NCBI GenBank assembly: GCA_021521415.1
Contig: JAIQDT010000106.1
Span: 2,159,001 to 2,223,000, forward strand
Direction of reading: 5' to 3'
Length of the DNA: 64,000 bases
Source: Bidens hawaiensis
Taxonomy: Eukaryota > Streptophyta > Magnoliopsida > Asterales > Asteraceae
The first letter of the stretch is position 1. Each line of letters begins with the position of its first letter. This document shows, piece by piece, positions 41,739 to 52,737 of this stretch. The notes under the pieces were generated by a model, which was given only the letters and a program-made list of their open reading frames with translations, was not told where the DNA came from and searched no databases. A program made the translations under genes and the position numbers.

Positions 41739-42884
41739 TCAAGCATGCACTCCCTGTCTAATACATACAGAAACCAACTTCTGGTACTTCTTAGCTTCCT
41801 CTTTCCAAGCAGGAATGTAGAAAATCTTCTTAGCATGTAGTACCTGCAAGTCAGCTTGAGACAGATTGACTAAGTGCATAGGATCATACACTCTCATGAT
41901 CTCTTGCTCATCTTCATCCTCCATGACCGCTTCAGCAGTTTCACAATCCACGTACCACCACTTCAAGTCTTTCAAGACGTTCTTGGGCATCACCTTCATC
42001 GACACTTCTTTTAAATGACGGACTGGTTTATACTTCATAACCATCCATGGTTTGCCGTATGCCCTCATCCCTCTATCTTTGTCTTCTACTAACTTCCCTT
42101 TCCGAGGCTTCAGAAGTTCAAACTTTTTATCTTTAATGGCCTCCTTCCAAACAATTTTCCCAATTACTCTCGCCATGTTATCATCACTTCTGTTTATCAG
42201 CCCCAGTCTTGCTAAGTCTTTCACCTCACACTCCGGTAAGGTATTCAGGGATCTTAACATCTTCTTGAAGTACTGAATGCCGTCGTAACGTTTGATCACA
42301 AATAGTTTCAACTCTTCATCGTACAATGCAGCATATGATTCCCTTCTTTGATTCTGCATATCCCTTTATATTATACGACTTTTTGAACATCGTCGGTACT
42401 GCTGGCTTCTTCGTCTTTACAAACCACTGAGCGCAGCCTTCCTTCCAGTTTGGCTGATCTTCCCACTCAGTGTTGTCAACCGCAGCATCTTCACATATAG
42501 TCGACTGTTCAACCACAGGGATCTCATGCTCTACATTTTCTTCAAAAATCTCTCCTTCTTCAATCACATTCTCAATTATAATTTCTGCACCAATCTTTTC
42601 AATCTCATCGATTGGCAGAACATCATCTTCATTTATCAACTCATCATCCTCTAACATATCATCTATCTCTTTCAGCGCATCAATCATATCATCAACAATC
42701 TCAACACCTTCACCACCAGTAACCACATCATCACCACCAGCTGCAGACTCCCCCTCAGCTGTGGAAGCCCCAAGAGCTATAGTAGTTCTTGGCAACTCAC
42801 CACCTGCACCTTCCGGTGCATTTGGATCATCGTCTTGATCTTCTCTTCTTTTGGTCCTCAGCTCATCTCCTCTACAGCTCATCT
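41739..42884 (-). pseudogene. Element D ORF3 C-terminal fragment, outer copy
   Basis: Encodes the acidic region and the conserved C-terminal domain of the third ORF (WKEGCAQWFVKTKKPAVPTM, then KKIFYIPAWKEEAKKYQKL). A one-base insertion near 42345, where A has C-W-L-Y, splits it into two overlapping frames. The N-terminal side ends abruptly at 42884 in the filler. It is about 99 percent identical to the inner copy, including the frameshift. Confidence 0.8.
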
Positions 42885-43191
42885 ACCACTAGACATATCC
42901 TCGGATCAGTTTCTTCTCAGGGGGAGATGAGCTGTAGAAGGTACTTACAGAGATGACCTAGCGGATCATCTATGTCTATAAAGGTCGATACGCTAGGTCA
43001 ATTATAGACATAGAAACTGATTCGAGGATATGATCCGCTAGGTTATGTACCAACAAAGTCAATTATAGACATAGAAAAGAACATCTCTGAGAAGAAACTG
43101 ATCCTCTATGTCTATAATTGAAAAGAACATCATCTACCACTAGACACGAAATTTTCTAGCGAAATTTTCTAGCGTATCGACCTTTTCTAGC
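42885..43191. other. Mosaic filler DNA between the duplicated 3' ends of element D
   Basis: This block matches no single source but is assembled from short pieces found elsewhere in D. GACATATCCTCGGAT is the reverse complement of sequence near 46178. GATCAGTTTCTTCTCAG resembles 46389-46405. CAGGGGGAGATGAGCTGTAG inverts 44874-44893. TTATGTACCAACA equals an LTR end. GCGAAATTTTCTAGCGTATC equals 46370-46389. TCTATGTCTATA or its complement appears four times (42969, 43003, 43064, 43105), and CTACCACTAGACA twice. This resembles templated insertions of error-prone end joining or repeated template switching. Confidence 0.75.
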
Positions 43192-43658
43192 GTAGGTTAC
43201 CGTACGGATCTTACACAGGATATCGCTATCTACGTAGGTGCGGAATCCTTGCGTAGGTAGTTACGAGCGTAGAATACGTAAAACAATCACACGCGATACA
43301 AACGAACACGTTATATATTATAACTTGAAACACGTCTATTACAGACTCTCGACACGTTCACTGAACTCAACAACTGATTCCTCTCCTGTCTTTTACCAAA
43401 AAAACTCTTTTCAACAGTAAACCCGTAGGCTATATAAATACACGACAACTTCGCCTCAGGCGAAGTTGTCAGTAACTTCGCTCGTTGAACAAGTTCGCCT
43501 AGGCGAACTTGTCGACAACTTCGCTTGTTCAACAAGTTCGCCTAAGCGAACTTGTTGACAACTTCGCTTACATACATAAACATAAACTTAAACATAATTA
43601 CATTACAGACTCGATTACAAACGCTAGACTATGAACTACTGACATTAATGTACCAACA
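43192..43658 (-). repeat. Element D middle LTR
   Basis: 467 bp. The side adjoining the filler lacks the first base or two of the LTR. Otherwise it differs from the 5' LTR at about five positions. Hairpin array at 43444-43569. Confidence 0.9.
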
Positions 43659-43738
43659 GACTCCCCCTTGGCAGTAGCTTCATATCTTGATCTTCAAAGC
43701 TCGTGTCTTGTAATCTCTCGTCTTCTCTCTTCATCTCT

Positions 43739-44930
43739 TCAAGCATGCACTCCCTGTCTAATACATACAGAAACCAACTTCTGGTACTTCTTAGCTTCCT
43801 CTTTCCAAGCAGGAATGTAGAAAATCTTCTTAGCATGTAGTACCTGCAAGTCAGCTTGAGACAGATTGACTAAGTGCATAGGATCATACACTCTCATGAT
43901 CTCTTGCTCATCTTCATCCTCCATGACCGCTTCAGCAGTTTCACAATCCACGTACCACCACTTCAAGTCTTTCAAGACGTTCTTGGGCATCACCTTCATC
44001 GGCACTTCTTTTAAATGACGGACTGGTTTATACTTCATAACCATCCATGGTTTGCCGTCTGCCCTCATCCCTCTATCTTTGTCTTCTACTAACTTCCCTT
44101 TCTGAGGCTTCAGAAGTTCAAACTTTTTATCTTTAATGGCCTCCTTCCAAACAATTTTCCCAATTACTCTCGCCATGTTATCATCACTTCTGTTTATCAG
44201 CCCCAGTCTTGCTAAGTCTTTCACCTCACACTCCGGTAAGGTATTCAGGGATCTTAACATCTTCTTGAAGTACTGAATGCCGTCGTAACGTTTGATCACA
44301 AATAGTTTCAACTCTTCATCGTACAATGCAGCATATGATTCCCTTCTTTGATTCTGCATATCCCTTTATATTATACGACTTTTTGAACATCGTCGGTACT
44401 GCTGGCTTCTTCGTCTTTACAAACCACTGAGCGCAGCCTTCCTTCCAGTTTGGCTGATCTTCCCACTCAGTGTTGTCAACCGCAGCATCTTCACATACAG
44501 TCGACTGTTCAACCACAGGGATCTCATGCTCTACATTTTCTTCAACAATCTCTCCTTCTTTAATCACATTCTCAATTATAATTTCTGCACCAATCTTTTC
44601 AATCTCATCGATTGGCAGAACATCATCTTCATTTATCAACTCATCATCCTCTAACATATCATCTATCTCTTTCAGCGCATCAATCATATCATCAACAATC
44701 TCAACACCTTCACCACCAGTAACCACATCATCACCACCAGCTGCAGACTCCCCCTCAGCTGTGGAAGCCCCAAGAGCTATAGTAGTTCTTGGCAACTCAC
44801 CACCTGCACCTTCCGGTGCATTTGGATCATCGTTTTGATCTTCTCTTCTTTTGGTCCTCAGCTCATCTCCTCTACAGCTCATCTCCCCCTGAGATGCCAA
44901 GAACACCTTCAAGGCATCTATAACAACTTC
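43739..44930 (-). pseudogene. Element D ORF3 C-terminal fragment, inner copy
   Basis: Same content and frameshift as the outer copy. On its N-terminal side coding sense ends at about 44930 (ALKVFLASQGE) and joins sequence equivalent to B 29400-29450. The ORF3 start, core and coiled coil (about 2.4 kb in B terms) were therefore deleted. Confidence 0.8.
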
Positions 44931-45069
44931 GCTGATATTTTCAAAACCAAACCTTATAATTTTGAACAATTTGAACTAACTCTTTAAAACTTCCCTTTAA
45001 GAAATAAACGACATGATCAATTCTAAGTAACCAGTTAAAAAATAATACAACTACAAAACTAAGAAAAAC

Positions 45070-45249
45070 TTATAAAAATTTAACGAATAAGGGATCAAAT
45101 TTCAGTCTAGTCAGGGACCACCATGTTTTAGAAAAGATCCTAACAGGAATCATACTAACTCCGTGACTGTCACATAGATCCGTGTTTAGCTGTATTAGGA
45201 CATAGAGAAACAGGTTGTACACATGTAAATAACTTAAAGTGGTTTTCAT
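45070..45249 (-). CDS. Second small ORF in the spacer of element D, 59 aa
   Basis: Open frame with YNLFLYVLIQLNTDLCDSH and VRIFSKTWWSL, collinear with the 58-codon frame in B. No domain is recognised. Expression is unproven. Confidence 0.3.
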   Translation of the reverse strand: MKTTLSYLHVYNLFLYVLIQLNTDLCDSHGVSMIPVRIFSKTWWSLTRLKFDPLFVKFL

Positions 45250-45515
45250 CGTTTCTGCGATACGAGTTAAGTTCAATTAAGCTCAAAAATAAGTGGGCAA
45301 CAACTCAGAGATTATGATGCCTCCTATCTATTCTCTAAGCGTATTTGGCTTTCCCCAAGTCACCCCGAATTGACTTCGACCCACAGTGTCTGATTAACTT
45401 GTAAGTATTCTTTGTCTGCTTCCCGTACTCTTTCTTACTCCATGATTGAGAAGTCTCGATATCTTGAACTCTCGAATGTTACAATAACTCATAAGTACTA
45501 ATAATTTTTTTTTTT

Positions 45516-45761
45516 TCAAACGAACATACTTATAGTTTTCAGAGTAATAAACAACTGCAAGTCCCGAATCTGGATCACTGCAGTGTCTTGATACGCTTTC
45601 TTCACGGGAATCAGAACACTTACGGGCTCGTGTATGACTGGGTAAACGCTTTTCTGCCTATCATTCGGAAAGATATGTATGAAGACATACAAAACTCTTA
45701 AGGAGTTTCCACGTAAAATTGAGTAGATTAGGTTAGTATCACATCTACTTTTACGCACCAT
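45516..45761 (-). CDS. First small ORF in the spacer of element D, 81 aa
   Basis: ATG 45761; contains NSLRVLYVFIHIFPNDRQKS and YPVIHEPVSVLIPVKK. This is the longest intact version of the frame also seen in A. Function unknown. Confidence 0.35.
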   Translation of the reverse strand: MVRKSRCDTNLIYSILRGNSLRVLYVFIHIFPNDRQKSVYPVIHEPVSVLIPVKKAYQDTAVIQIRDLQLFITLKTISMFV

Positions 45762-46233
45762 AAAAGTTACCATGACATACAATGACTGTTCTAAGGCCTT
45801 TTAAGCCTAATAACTTCACTAGTTAAGCACACACAATCAGTATATATATCATTTTCCAAGGTTGGATCAATTTTCTGTTAACATAGCAAAGGTACTTCAT
45901 ACGAAGTAGTAGACTTGAAAAGTAATTTCATTTCCCTTAAACAAATTTTGACTGCAATCGCCCCGATCACGTCAAAGTGTTCAGGTAAACGGAAATCCTG
46001 AAGATCCAATGGATCAACTGGACCGACCACATACAAGTATGTGTCCTTCTAACTAAGTATGAACGACTAATTTTCAGCGACAGAAAGAGAACACATCATA
46101 ACCGCCCCGGTCACTTTCAGTCATCTGATTAATGGCGACCCTCATTCTCTACAAGTAGAAACGAGGACCAAAACATATCCGAGGATATGTCCATCAAACT
46201 GAGGTAACCGACTAATTTTAAGCAATAGTGACG

Positions 46234-46256
46234 TTTTTTTTTTTTTTTTTTTTTTT
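46234..46256 (-). repeat. Poly(A) tract (23) after element D pol
   Basis: T run on the plus strand about 25 bases beyond the pol stop, at the place of the tracts in A and B. Confidence 0.85.
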
Positions 46257-46281
46257 AATAAACAAACAAAAAAAAACATGG

Positions 46282-49200
46282 TTACTCGGGACTGATCATC
46301 CCGTTCAGCTCAATTAGGTTTTGAAATCTGGATTTATCAAACGCTTTTGTAAATAAATCAGCGAAATTTTCTAGCGTATCGACCTTTTCGACCTTAATCA
46401 GTTTCTTCTCAGCATAATCCCGTATGAAATGATGACGAATGTCAATATGTTTAGTTTTACTATGTTTTACGGGATTGTTAATTACTGAGATGGCAGCAGT
46501 GTTAGCAATAAAAATAGGAGTGAGTAAGAAATTCAGACCATAGTCGCGCAATTGTTGCTGAATCCACAAAACCTGAGAGCAGCAGTTGGATGCTGCCATA
46601 TATTCAGCTTCGCACGTTGAGATTGCGACTGATGTCTGTTTCTTGCACTGCCAGGAAACTAATCTTCCACCGAGAAACTGACATCCTCCTGTTGTCGACT
46701 TCCTACTCTGATTGCACCCTCCATAATCAGAATCTGTATAAGCAACCAGTTCCACGTCTCCTCCCTTCGGGTACCACAACCCTAGCTTCGGCTTGCCTTT
46801 GAGATACCGCAAAATCCTCTTCACACCCTTCATGTGAGATTCCTTTGGGTTTGCCTGAAAACGAGCACAAAGACAAACAGCAAACATTATATCAGGCCTA
46901 GAAGCAGTCAAATACATCAAAGAACCTATTATAGCCCGATACTGAGTTGGGTCCACATCTGCGTCACCATCTATTTCAGCTCCCAACTTGTGGTTGACGC
47001 AAATTGGAGTGTCAAATGGAGAACAGTCCTCCATCTTGAAGCGCTTGAGGACATCATGAACATATTTTGTTTGATGAATGAACATCCCATCCTTCTTTTG
47101 ATCAACCTGCAATCCTAAAAAGAACGTTAGTTCACCCATAGCACTCATCTCAAATCTTTTCTTCATGACGGCCTCAAATTCCTGACACATGGAGACTCTT
47201 GATGCAGCAAATATGATGTCATCCACGTAGACTTGAACTAGCAGGAAGTCACTTCCATCTCTCTTCACAAACAGTGTGCTGTCAATCAAACCCCTTTCAA
47301 AACCATTCACTAGCAAGTGGTCCGATAACGTTGAATACCAGGCACGAGGTGCCTGATGTAATCCATACAGCGCCTTGCTCAACTTGTACACGTGATCAGG
47401 AAAGTCTGGGTCAAGAAAACCCGGAGGTTGCTCAACATACACAACCTCATCAACTTTCCCATTGAGGAACGCACTCTTCACGTCCAACTGAAACACTTTC
47501 ATCTTCTTAAAAGCAGCAAACGCCAAAAACAATCTTATCGCTTCCAACCTGGCCACCGGAGCAAACACTTCATTATAATCTATCCCCTCTTGCTGATTAA
47601 AACCTTTAACGACCAGCCTCGCCTTGTTTCTTATAATAATCCCCTTTTCATCTCTCTTGCACTTAAACACCCATTTTGTGCCTATCGCATGCACATTCCT
47701 TGGTTTTTCAACCAAAGTCCAAACTTCCATCTTCTTAAATTGAGCCAACTCTTCTTGCATAGCCTCGACCCACGAGCTGTCCTTAAGAGCCATTTGATAA
47801 TTTTTCGGTTCAATCTGGCTAATAAAGCAGGAGTACAAACATTCGTTCAGTATACCCGTTTCCTTAATGCTTGTATAAACATAGGTGTGCTCATTCAAGC
47901 TACTTCTGGTTTGTACACCGGAGGACACATCACCTATAACATTCTCCAAAGGGTGATCTTTGTGAATTCTCGTGGTCGGAACAGCACCGACATGCAAATT
48001 ATCTTCTAAATTAGAAGAGAGCTCATCAATGGTTGTTTCTGGCTGAGAGTGAAATGGATTGATAAACTCTTCTTCAGGAGAGACAGCAGGGGAACCGATA
48101 GAATTTGATGAGGAAGGTTGACAATCATCAAATAGCTGTCTATGTACCAAATTTTCCTCCTCATCTAGAATCATCTTCGTAGCAACACGTTCTTCATCTT
48201 CTATACAAAACAAATCCGGTATGTTAAAAGACTTGAAGAGCCTATCATAGTCGAAAATCCCAGGAGGTCCGATGCTCGGTCTTGGCGATCTGTAACTCGT
48301 AATGTCGGTGTTACATACCACCTCAACCTTTCCGTTCGTTGTATTAAAGACACGCTTGTTGGGAGTCCCAACTTCATAGCCGACTAAGATTCCTTCATCG
48401 GCTGCTTCACCAAACTTTGAATGTGCCTTTAAAATTGAACACGGGGACCCGAAAGCTTCAAGTCCACACAAATTGGGCTTTCTCCCATGCATAAGCTCGT
48501 AGCATGTTTTATTAAGTCTTTTTACCGTTAAAACTCTATTCAGTACATAGCAAGCTGTAGAAACAGCTTCAGCCCAGAACACCACCGGAAGCTTCGAATC
48601 CGCCAGCATAGTTCTGGCTCCTTCAATTAAATTTCTATTCTTCCTTTCAGCCACTCCATTCTGTTGCGGAGTATACGGAGCGCTGAATTGGTGTTCAATC
48701 CCTCTTGACAGACAGAAGATCTCCATTTCAAAATTTTTAAACTCGGAACCATTGTCACTTCTGATGAACTTCACTCGTTTATCCATAATGTTCTCAACTT
48801 TGGTAATCAGATTCTTCTCCATTTGAGCCGTTTCGTCCTTTGATTTCAGGAAGTATACCCACGAGTATCGTGAGTAGTCATCAGTGATCACCAAGCAATA
48901 AGTTGTACCACCTAGACTTCTTACATTCACAGGACCGAAGAGATCCATGTGAAGCAGCTCTAGTGTACTGGCAATTGAATTTACTTTCTTGGTGCGATGG
49001 GACTTCTTGTGCTGCTTTCCCTTTTTGCACGCAAGACATTTGTCTTCAAAATTGAAACTTTTTAAGGGAACACCCAACACAAGCCCATGTCTGACAATAT
49101 GGTTCATCTTCCGAAGATGAATGTGCCCCATTCTCCTGTGCCACAGTTCAGATTCCGATTCGCTTGCTTTCGTCAAAAGGCACGATTCTTCCGTTGACAT

Positions 49201-49584
49201 TTCAGTTGAACTTAAATCCATCATATACGTATTTCGATCACGTGGAGCCTTCATTACTATCCACTCCTCTGGTATTTGAAAACCAGGCTTCAATACAATC
49301 GCATCAGTCTTCGTGAAGTGTATGGTATAATCTTTATCACAAATCTGCGACACACTCAGCAGATTGTGCTTCAGTTCTTCAACAAAGTTCACATTTTCTA
49401 ACGTCATCTTCCCGTTAGTTACCGTACCCCTTCCTGTTATTTTGCCTCCACTCTCACCGGCAAAACTGACTCTCGCTCCTTGAACAGGTTTTAAATCTTG
49501 TAACAAATCCTTGTTACCAGTCATGTGCCGGGAACAGCCGCTGTCCACAACCCAAAGATTATTGGAAGCCCTGTTCAACTGTTC
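46282..49584 (-). CDS. pol: Element D Pol, 1100 codons, intact
   Basis: Open from the acceptor-like AG to TAA at 46282. Protease VVDSGCSRHMTG, pre-integrase HRRMGHIHLRKMN and CLACKKGKQ, integrase HMDLFGPV, IRSDNGSEF and PYTPQQNGVAERKNR, RT QLDVKSAFLNG and YVDDIIFAAS, RNase H AYTDSDYGG, STCEAEYMAA and a changed block ANTAAISV where A has DNTAAISV. That aspartate belongs to the RNase H active site, so RNase H is probably impaired. Length and spacing otherwise equal A. Confidence 0.92.
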   Translation of the reverse strand, partial: EQLNRASNNLWVVDSGCSRHMTGNKDLLQDLKPVQGARVSFAGESGGKITGRGTVTNGKMTLENVNFVEELKHNLLSVSQICDKDYTIHFTKTDAIVLKPGFQIPEEWIVMKAPRDRNTYMMDLSSTEMSTEESCLLTKASESESELWHRRMGHIHLRKMNHIVRHGLVLGVPLKSFNFEDKCLACKKGKQHKKSHRTKKVNSIASTLELLHMDLFGPVNVRSLGGTTYCLVITDDYSRYSWVYFLKSKDETAQMEKNLITKVENIMDKRVKFIRSDNGSEFKNFEMEIFCLSRGIEHQFSAPYTPQQNGVAERKNRNLIEGARTMLADSKLPVVFWAEAVSTACYVLNRVLTVKRLNKTCYELMHGRKPNLCGLEAFGSPCSILKAHSKFGEAADEGILVGYEVGTPNKRVFNTTNGKVEVVCNTDITSYRSPRPSIGPPGIFDYDRLFKSFNIPDLFCIEDEERVATKMILDEEENLVHRQLFDDCQPSSSNSIGSPAVSPEEEFINPFHSQPETTIDELSSNLEDNLHVGAVPTTRIHKDHPLENVIGDVSSGVQTRSSLNEHTYVYTSIKETGILNECLYSCFISQIEPKNYQMALKDSSWVEAMQEELAQFKKMEVWTLVEKPRNVHAIGTKWVFKCKRDEKGIIIRNKARLVVKGFNQQEGIDYNEVFAPVARLEAIRLFLAFAAFKKMKVFQLDVKSAFLNGKVDEVVYVEQPPGFLDPDFPDHVYKLSKALYGLHQAPRAWYSTLSDHLLVNGFERGLIDSTLFVKRDGSDFLLVQVYVDDIIFAASRVSMCQEFEAVMKKRFEMSAMGELTFFLGLQVDQKKDGMFIHQTKYVHDVLKRFKMEDCSPFDTPICVNHKLGAEIDGDADVDPTQYRAIIGSLMYLTASRPDIMFAVCLCARFQANPKESHMKGVKRILRYLKGKPKLGLWYPKGGDVELVAYTDSDYGGCNQSRKSTTGGCQFLGGRLVSWQCKKQTSVAISTCEAEYMAASNCCSQVLWIQQQLRDYGLNFLLTPIFIANTAAISVINNPVKHSKTKHIDIRHHFIRDYAEKKLIKVEKVDTLENFADLFTKAFDKSRFQNLIELNGMISPE

Positions 49585-50782
49585 CTGCACAAACAAAAGA
49601 GATTATTAAAATTTGGGGACCCAAGACCTCTTGGTCTTGGGTCGATTAACCTTCTTAACAGAACTCACACACCTTGGATGACCAAAGTTAGCATTAGAAA
49701 AATTTCCACGAGTCCTAACAGGATACCTCCTTGGAGACTGATAGTGAGGCCAACCAAACCGACGTACATTAAGAGAATTAAAAGAATTATAGCATTTGGT
49801 TTGGTTATTAGTAGTGTAAAAACGAGATGTGTTTCTTTGAAAACCTGTAATATCTCTCAAATTTGAATGGTTTTCATTTTTAACATTTAAACGATTACCA
49901 AAAACCTTAGTCTCAGATTTCGAGGGCCTCACCTCTCTGAAACGCTGCTTCAGAGGGCAATCAGTAACAAGGTGCCCAGTTTTATTACATCTAAAACAAC
50001 ACCTATGTTCAGCTTTCTTTTCAGCAGATGTTTTAGATGTGGAGGCAGTATTACCAACCGTACGTCTCACATAAGGTGGGACATATGGGTTGAGTGGAGT
50101 ACTCCTTTTAGTTGATTTAACTTTTTCTCCACTAGAGGGTAACACTTCCTTCTCTTTTGTCTTACCCGACTCGGATGACTTATCCGAATCAGATGAGACT
50201 GGACTTGAAATAGAAATTTTAACTTTTGAGACAGGCGAACTTGTTTCGCCTTTACTAACTTCCGGTACTTTACCAGTTTCCTTAGCAGGACCTGTCTGAT
50301 CAGCTACAAACTTAACAGATTCATGAACACTAGGATTGAAAGTATAATTATGGTTATAAGGTGGTGGAACCTCATGGTAACCAATTCCTCCCCTCTTAGG
50401 TGAGGAACCTTGATCACTAACGAGGTGATCAAGAATAGCAGAGGAATTTCGGAATTGCTCCAGTTTCCTATTTAGTTCCACCACTTTTACCTGGTGATCA
50501 GCAATCTGTTTTTCTTTCTCAGCGATTAACTTGGTTTTCTCTTCTAAAACCTCGTAGCTTAGATCGATCACATCAATTTTTTCAGCTAATTTTGTTTTTA
50601 AACTTTTAACGTCTTTTTCACAAGCTTTAATTTTTATTTTATAATTATTTTCTCTTGTCTTTGTGAAGTGATGATCTTCTTTCAAGGTTTTAAATTCGGC
50701 ATCCAACTTAACATACTGATCAGTAATTGTAGCAAGCTGTTCAGACAAGTTCTCATTTAGTACAGATAGGTTTAGTACATAC
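49585..50782 (-). other. Predicted gag-pol intron in element D
   Basis: Donor GAG|GTATGTAC at 50783/50782; acceptor TTTGTGCAG|GAA at 49585/49584; length 1198; phase 0 at both ends, after gag codon 484. The 2-base deletion that breaks full-length gag lies inside, so the predicted spliced Gag-Pol frame of D remains open over 1584 codons. Confidence 0.6.
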
Positions 50783-52234
50783 CTCGGAGTTCTTGTCATC
50801 AGCCATGAAAGCTTTTTCATTTTCAGCAGCTTTCATACATTCTTCAGCTGCAACCTTCGCCATTTGTGCCTGCTCAAAGAGTTCTCCAGAGAACATGTTC
50901 CAGTTGTATTCACCAGCATCCGACATCATGGCATTATTCCCATTGTTATTTCCACTTTGCTGTGTAGTCCTCCCCTGACTACGTTCTACACGTGCATTAG
51001 TGCACTCCTTTGCAAAGTGTCCATTTTGTTGACAATTGTAACACCTCACCCTTGACTTATCAAATCCTGGCTTTCCACCTACGAACTTTCTGCCAGTCTT
51101 CTTCATGAAACGCTTCACTCTTCTGACTATCATCGCCATCTGCCACTGCAGATCCATCTCCTCCAGATCATCAGGATCGATCTGGTCATAGTCTTCTTCC
51201 AAAGCAGCAGGGTCCACAATCTTCCCTTGTATGTAGTTCTCGTAAGAAGCAATAAAAGATGCATAGAGTGCAAACTGCTCTTCAGCAGATTTGACACTCA
51301 TTGGCATCTTAGAGTAGTTATTGCTTGAAGCACTGGGAGAGAAACTACTCTTGGATGCTTGAGGTTTCGAAGCACTTGATCCTCCAGCAACAAAGCAAAC
51401 ATCACCGTTCATGTTTACTGACACATTTCCTTCATGAGAAGAGTTAGAACTTGTCTCTCCTTTGGAGTAGTAAGCAGCAGATTCAGACTTCGAACTTGAG
51501 CCTGAGTTAACTTTGGCACCATACATACCAGGGTCTTGAACCTGATCCGTTGGTGTCTCTTTACGAACCATATTAAGCTCAAAGGTTCTGAGCTTGTTTA
51601 CTGCTGTCTCCAAGTCATAATCAGGAAAGTCTTTGTCTTCCCCCATTAGAACAGTGTACATTTCCCACTTCGGTGGGAGAGCATCGAGAAGCTTCTCAAC
51701 TATTTCCTCCTCTCTGTAAGCAATAGAATAGTTGTTCAGCTCTGTCATTAGATGATAATATCGGGTGATAATATCATCGAGCGATTCGTTCTTCAAATAC
51801 TTGAAGACAGAGAACTGGGTCTTTAACAGCTTAATCTTCGAGGCACGAATACCCACGTTCCCTTCGAATCTATTCTCAAGAGCATCCCAAAGCTCTCGTG
51901 CAGAAGTGTATTTCCTGAATGTATGGAGAATCTCTTGAGGAAGAGCCATAGTAATTGCAGCATGGGCCTTGCTCTCGGCCTCATACATCTTTTTCTCTTC
52001 TTCCTCCATCTTGCTGTACTTCTTTACCACATCCCGACCTTCGTATTCCATTGTCGGTGGAATATATCCATCCTGGATGCACACCCACATCTTTGCATCC
52101 TGGTATTTAATATACTGAATGAACCTATCCTTCCACGCCACAAAGTCGGTTCCTTTCATCAACCTTGGGGCCTTAGTAGCCGACCCCGCTTCAACTTCCA
52201 TTTTGACTAACTCTGAGATGTTAATCGGCGACAT
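49606..52234 (-). CDS. gag: Element D Gag, frameshifted in the distal part
   Basis: ATG 52234 (MSPINISELVKMEV). Open for 493 codons through the capsid domain and knuckle CYNCQQNGHFAKEC, then closed at 50753 by a 2-base deletion near 50755. The remaining 404-codon frame (50820-49606) carries the coiled coil and knuckle 2 (CFRCNKTGHLVTDC) and ends WVPKF, followed by two successive TAA codons. Full-length Gag cannot be made without frameshifting, but the part upstream of the predicted splice donor is intact. Confidence 0.85.
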
Positions 52235-52287
52235 CTTCTCGAAAACAAGAAAAACCCGAAAAAAAAAATTCTTCCAAACAGTACTAT

Positions 52288-52538
52288 AGGCGAAGTTAAG
52301 GATAACTTCGCTTAAGTGTTAACTTCGCTGGAAAATCCTTAAATTCGCGTGACTTGGCGAAGTTGAGAATAACTTCGCTTAAGGTAAGCGAACTTAGGAG
52401 GTAAGCGAAGTTGAGGATAACTTCGCTTAGGCGAACTTATGAGGTAGTCGAAGTTGTGGTTAACTTCGCTCAACCTTATATCTTCGCCGAAACCCTACTT
52501 CCAGCGTCGGCAACTTCGCCTGAAGAACAAGTTCGCCC
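52288..52538. repeat. Hairpin-word array in the leader of element D
   Basis: GGCGAAGTTAAGGATAACTT and similar inverted pairs, about fifteen words, lie between the gag start and the primer site. Confidence 0.8.
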
Positions 52539-52723
52539 GAAGAACACTGAAAATATTCAGATCTGTTTTCGATGATTTAGCAGTTTCCGGTCGGTGTGAC
52601 GGCTTGAATATGACGGTATAAGGTGAGTATAACACAATATCAACGAAAACGCGTCCCGCGAATAGGTCAAACGAGACGTTTTCTACACCCGCGTGAAATC
52701 CCGAACCACACAATCGAGCCAAA

Positions 52724-52735
52724 GCTCTGATACCA
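52724..52735 (-). promoter_or_regulatory. Element D primer-binding site (tRNA-iMet)
   Basis: TGGTATCAGAGC on the minus strand, two bases from the 5' LTR. Confidence 0.92.
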
Positions 52736-52737
52736 AT

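Noticed and set aside
42470..42838. 122-codon serine-rich frame on the plus strand (also 44470-44838)
   Set aside because: Antisense shadow of the acidic region of ORF3.
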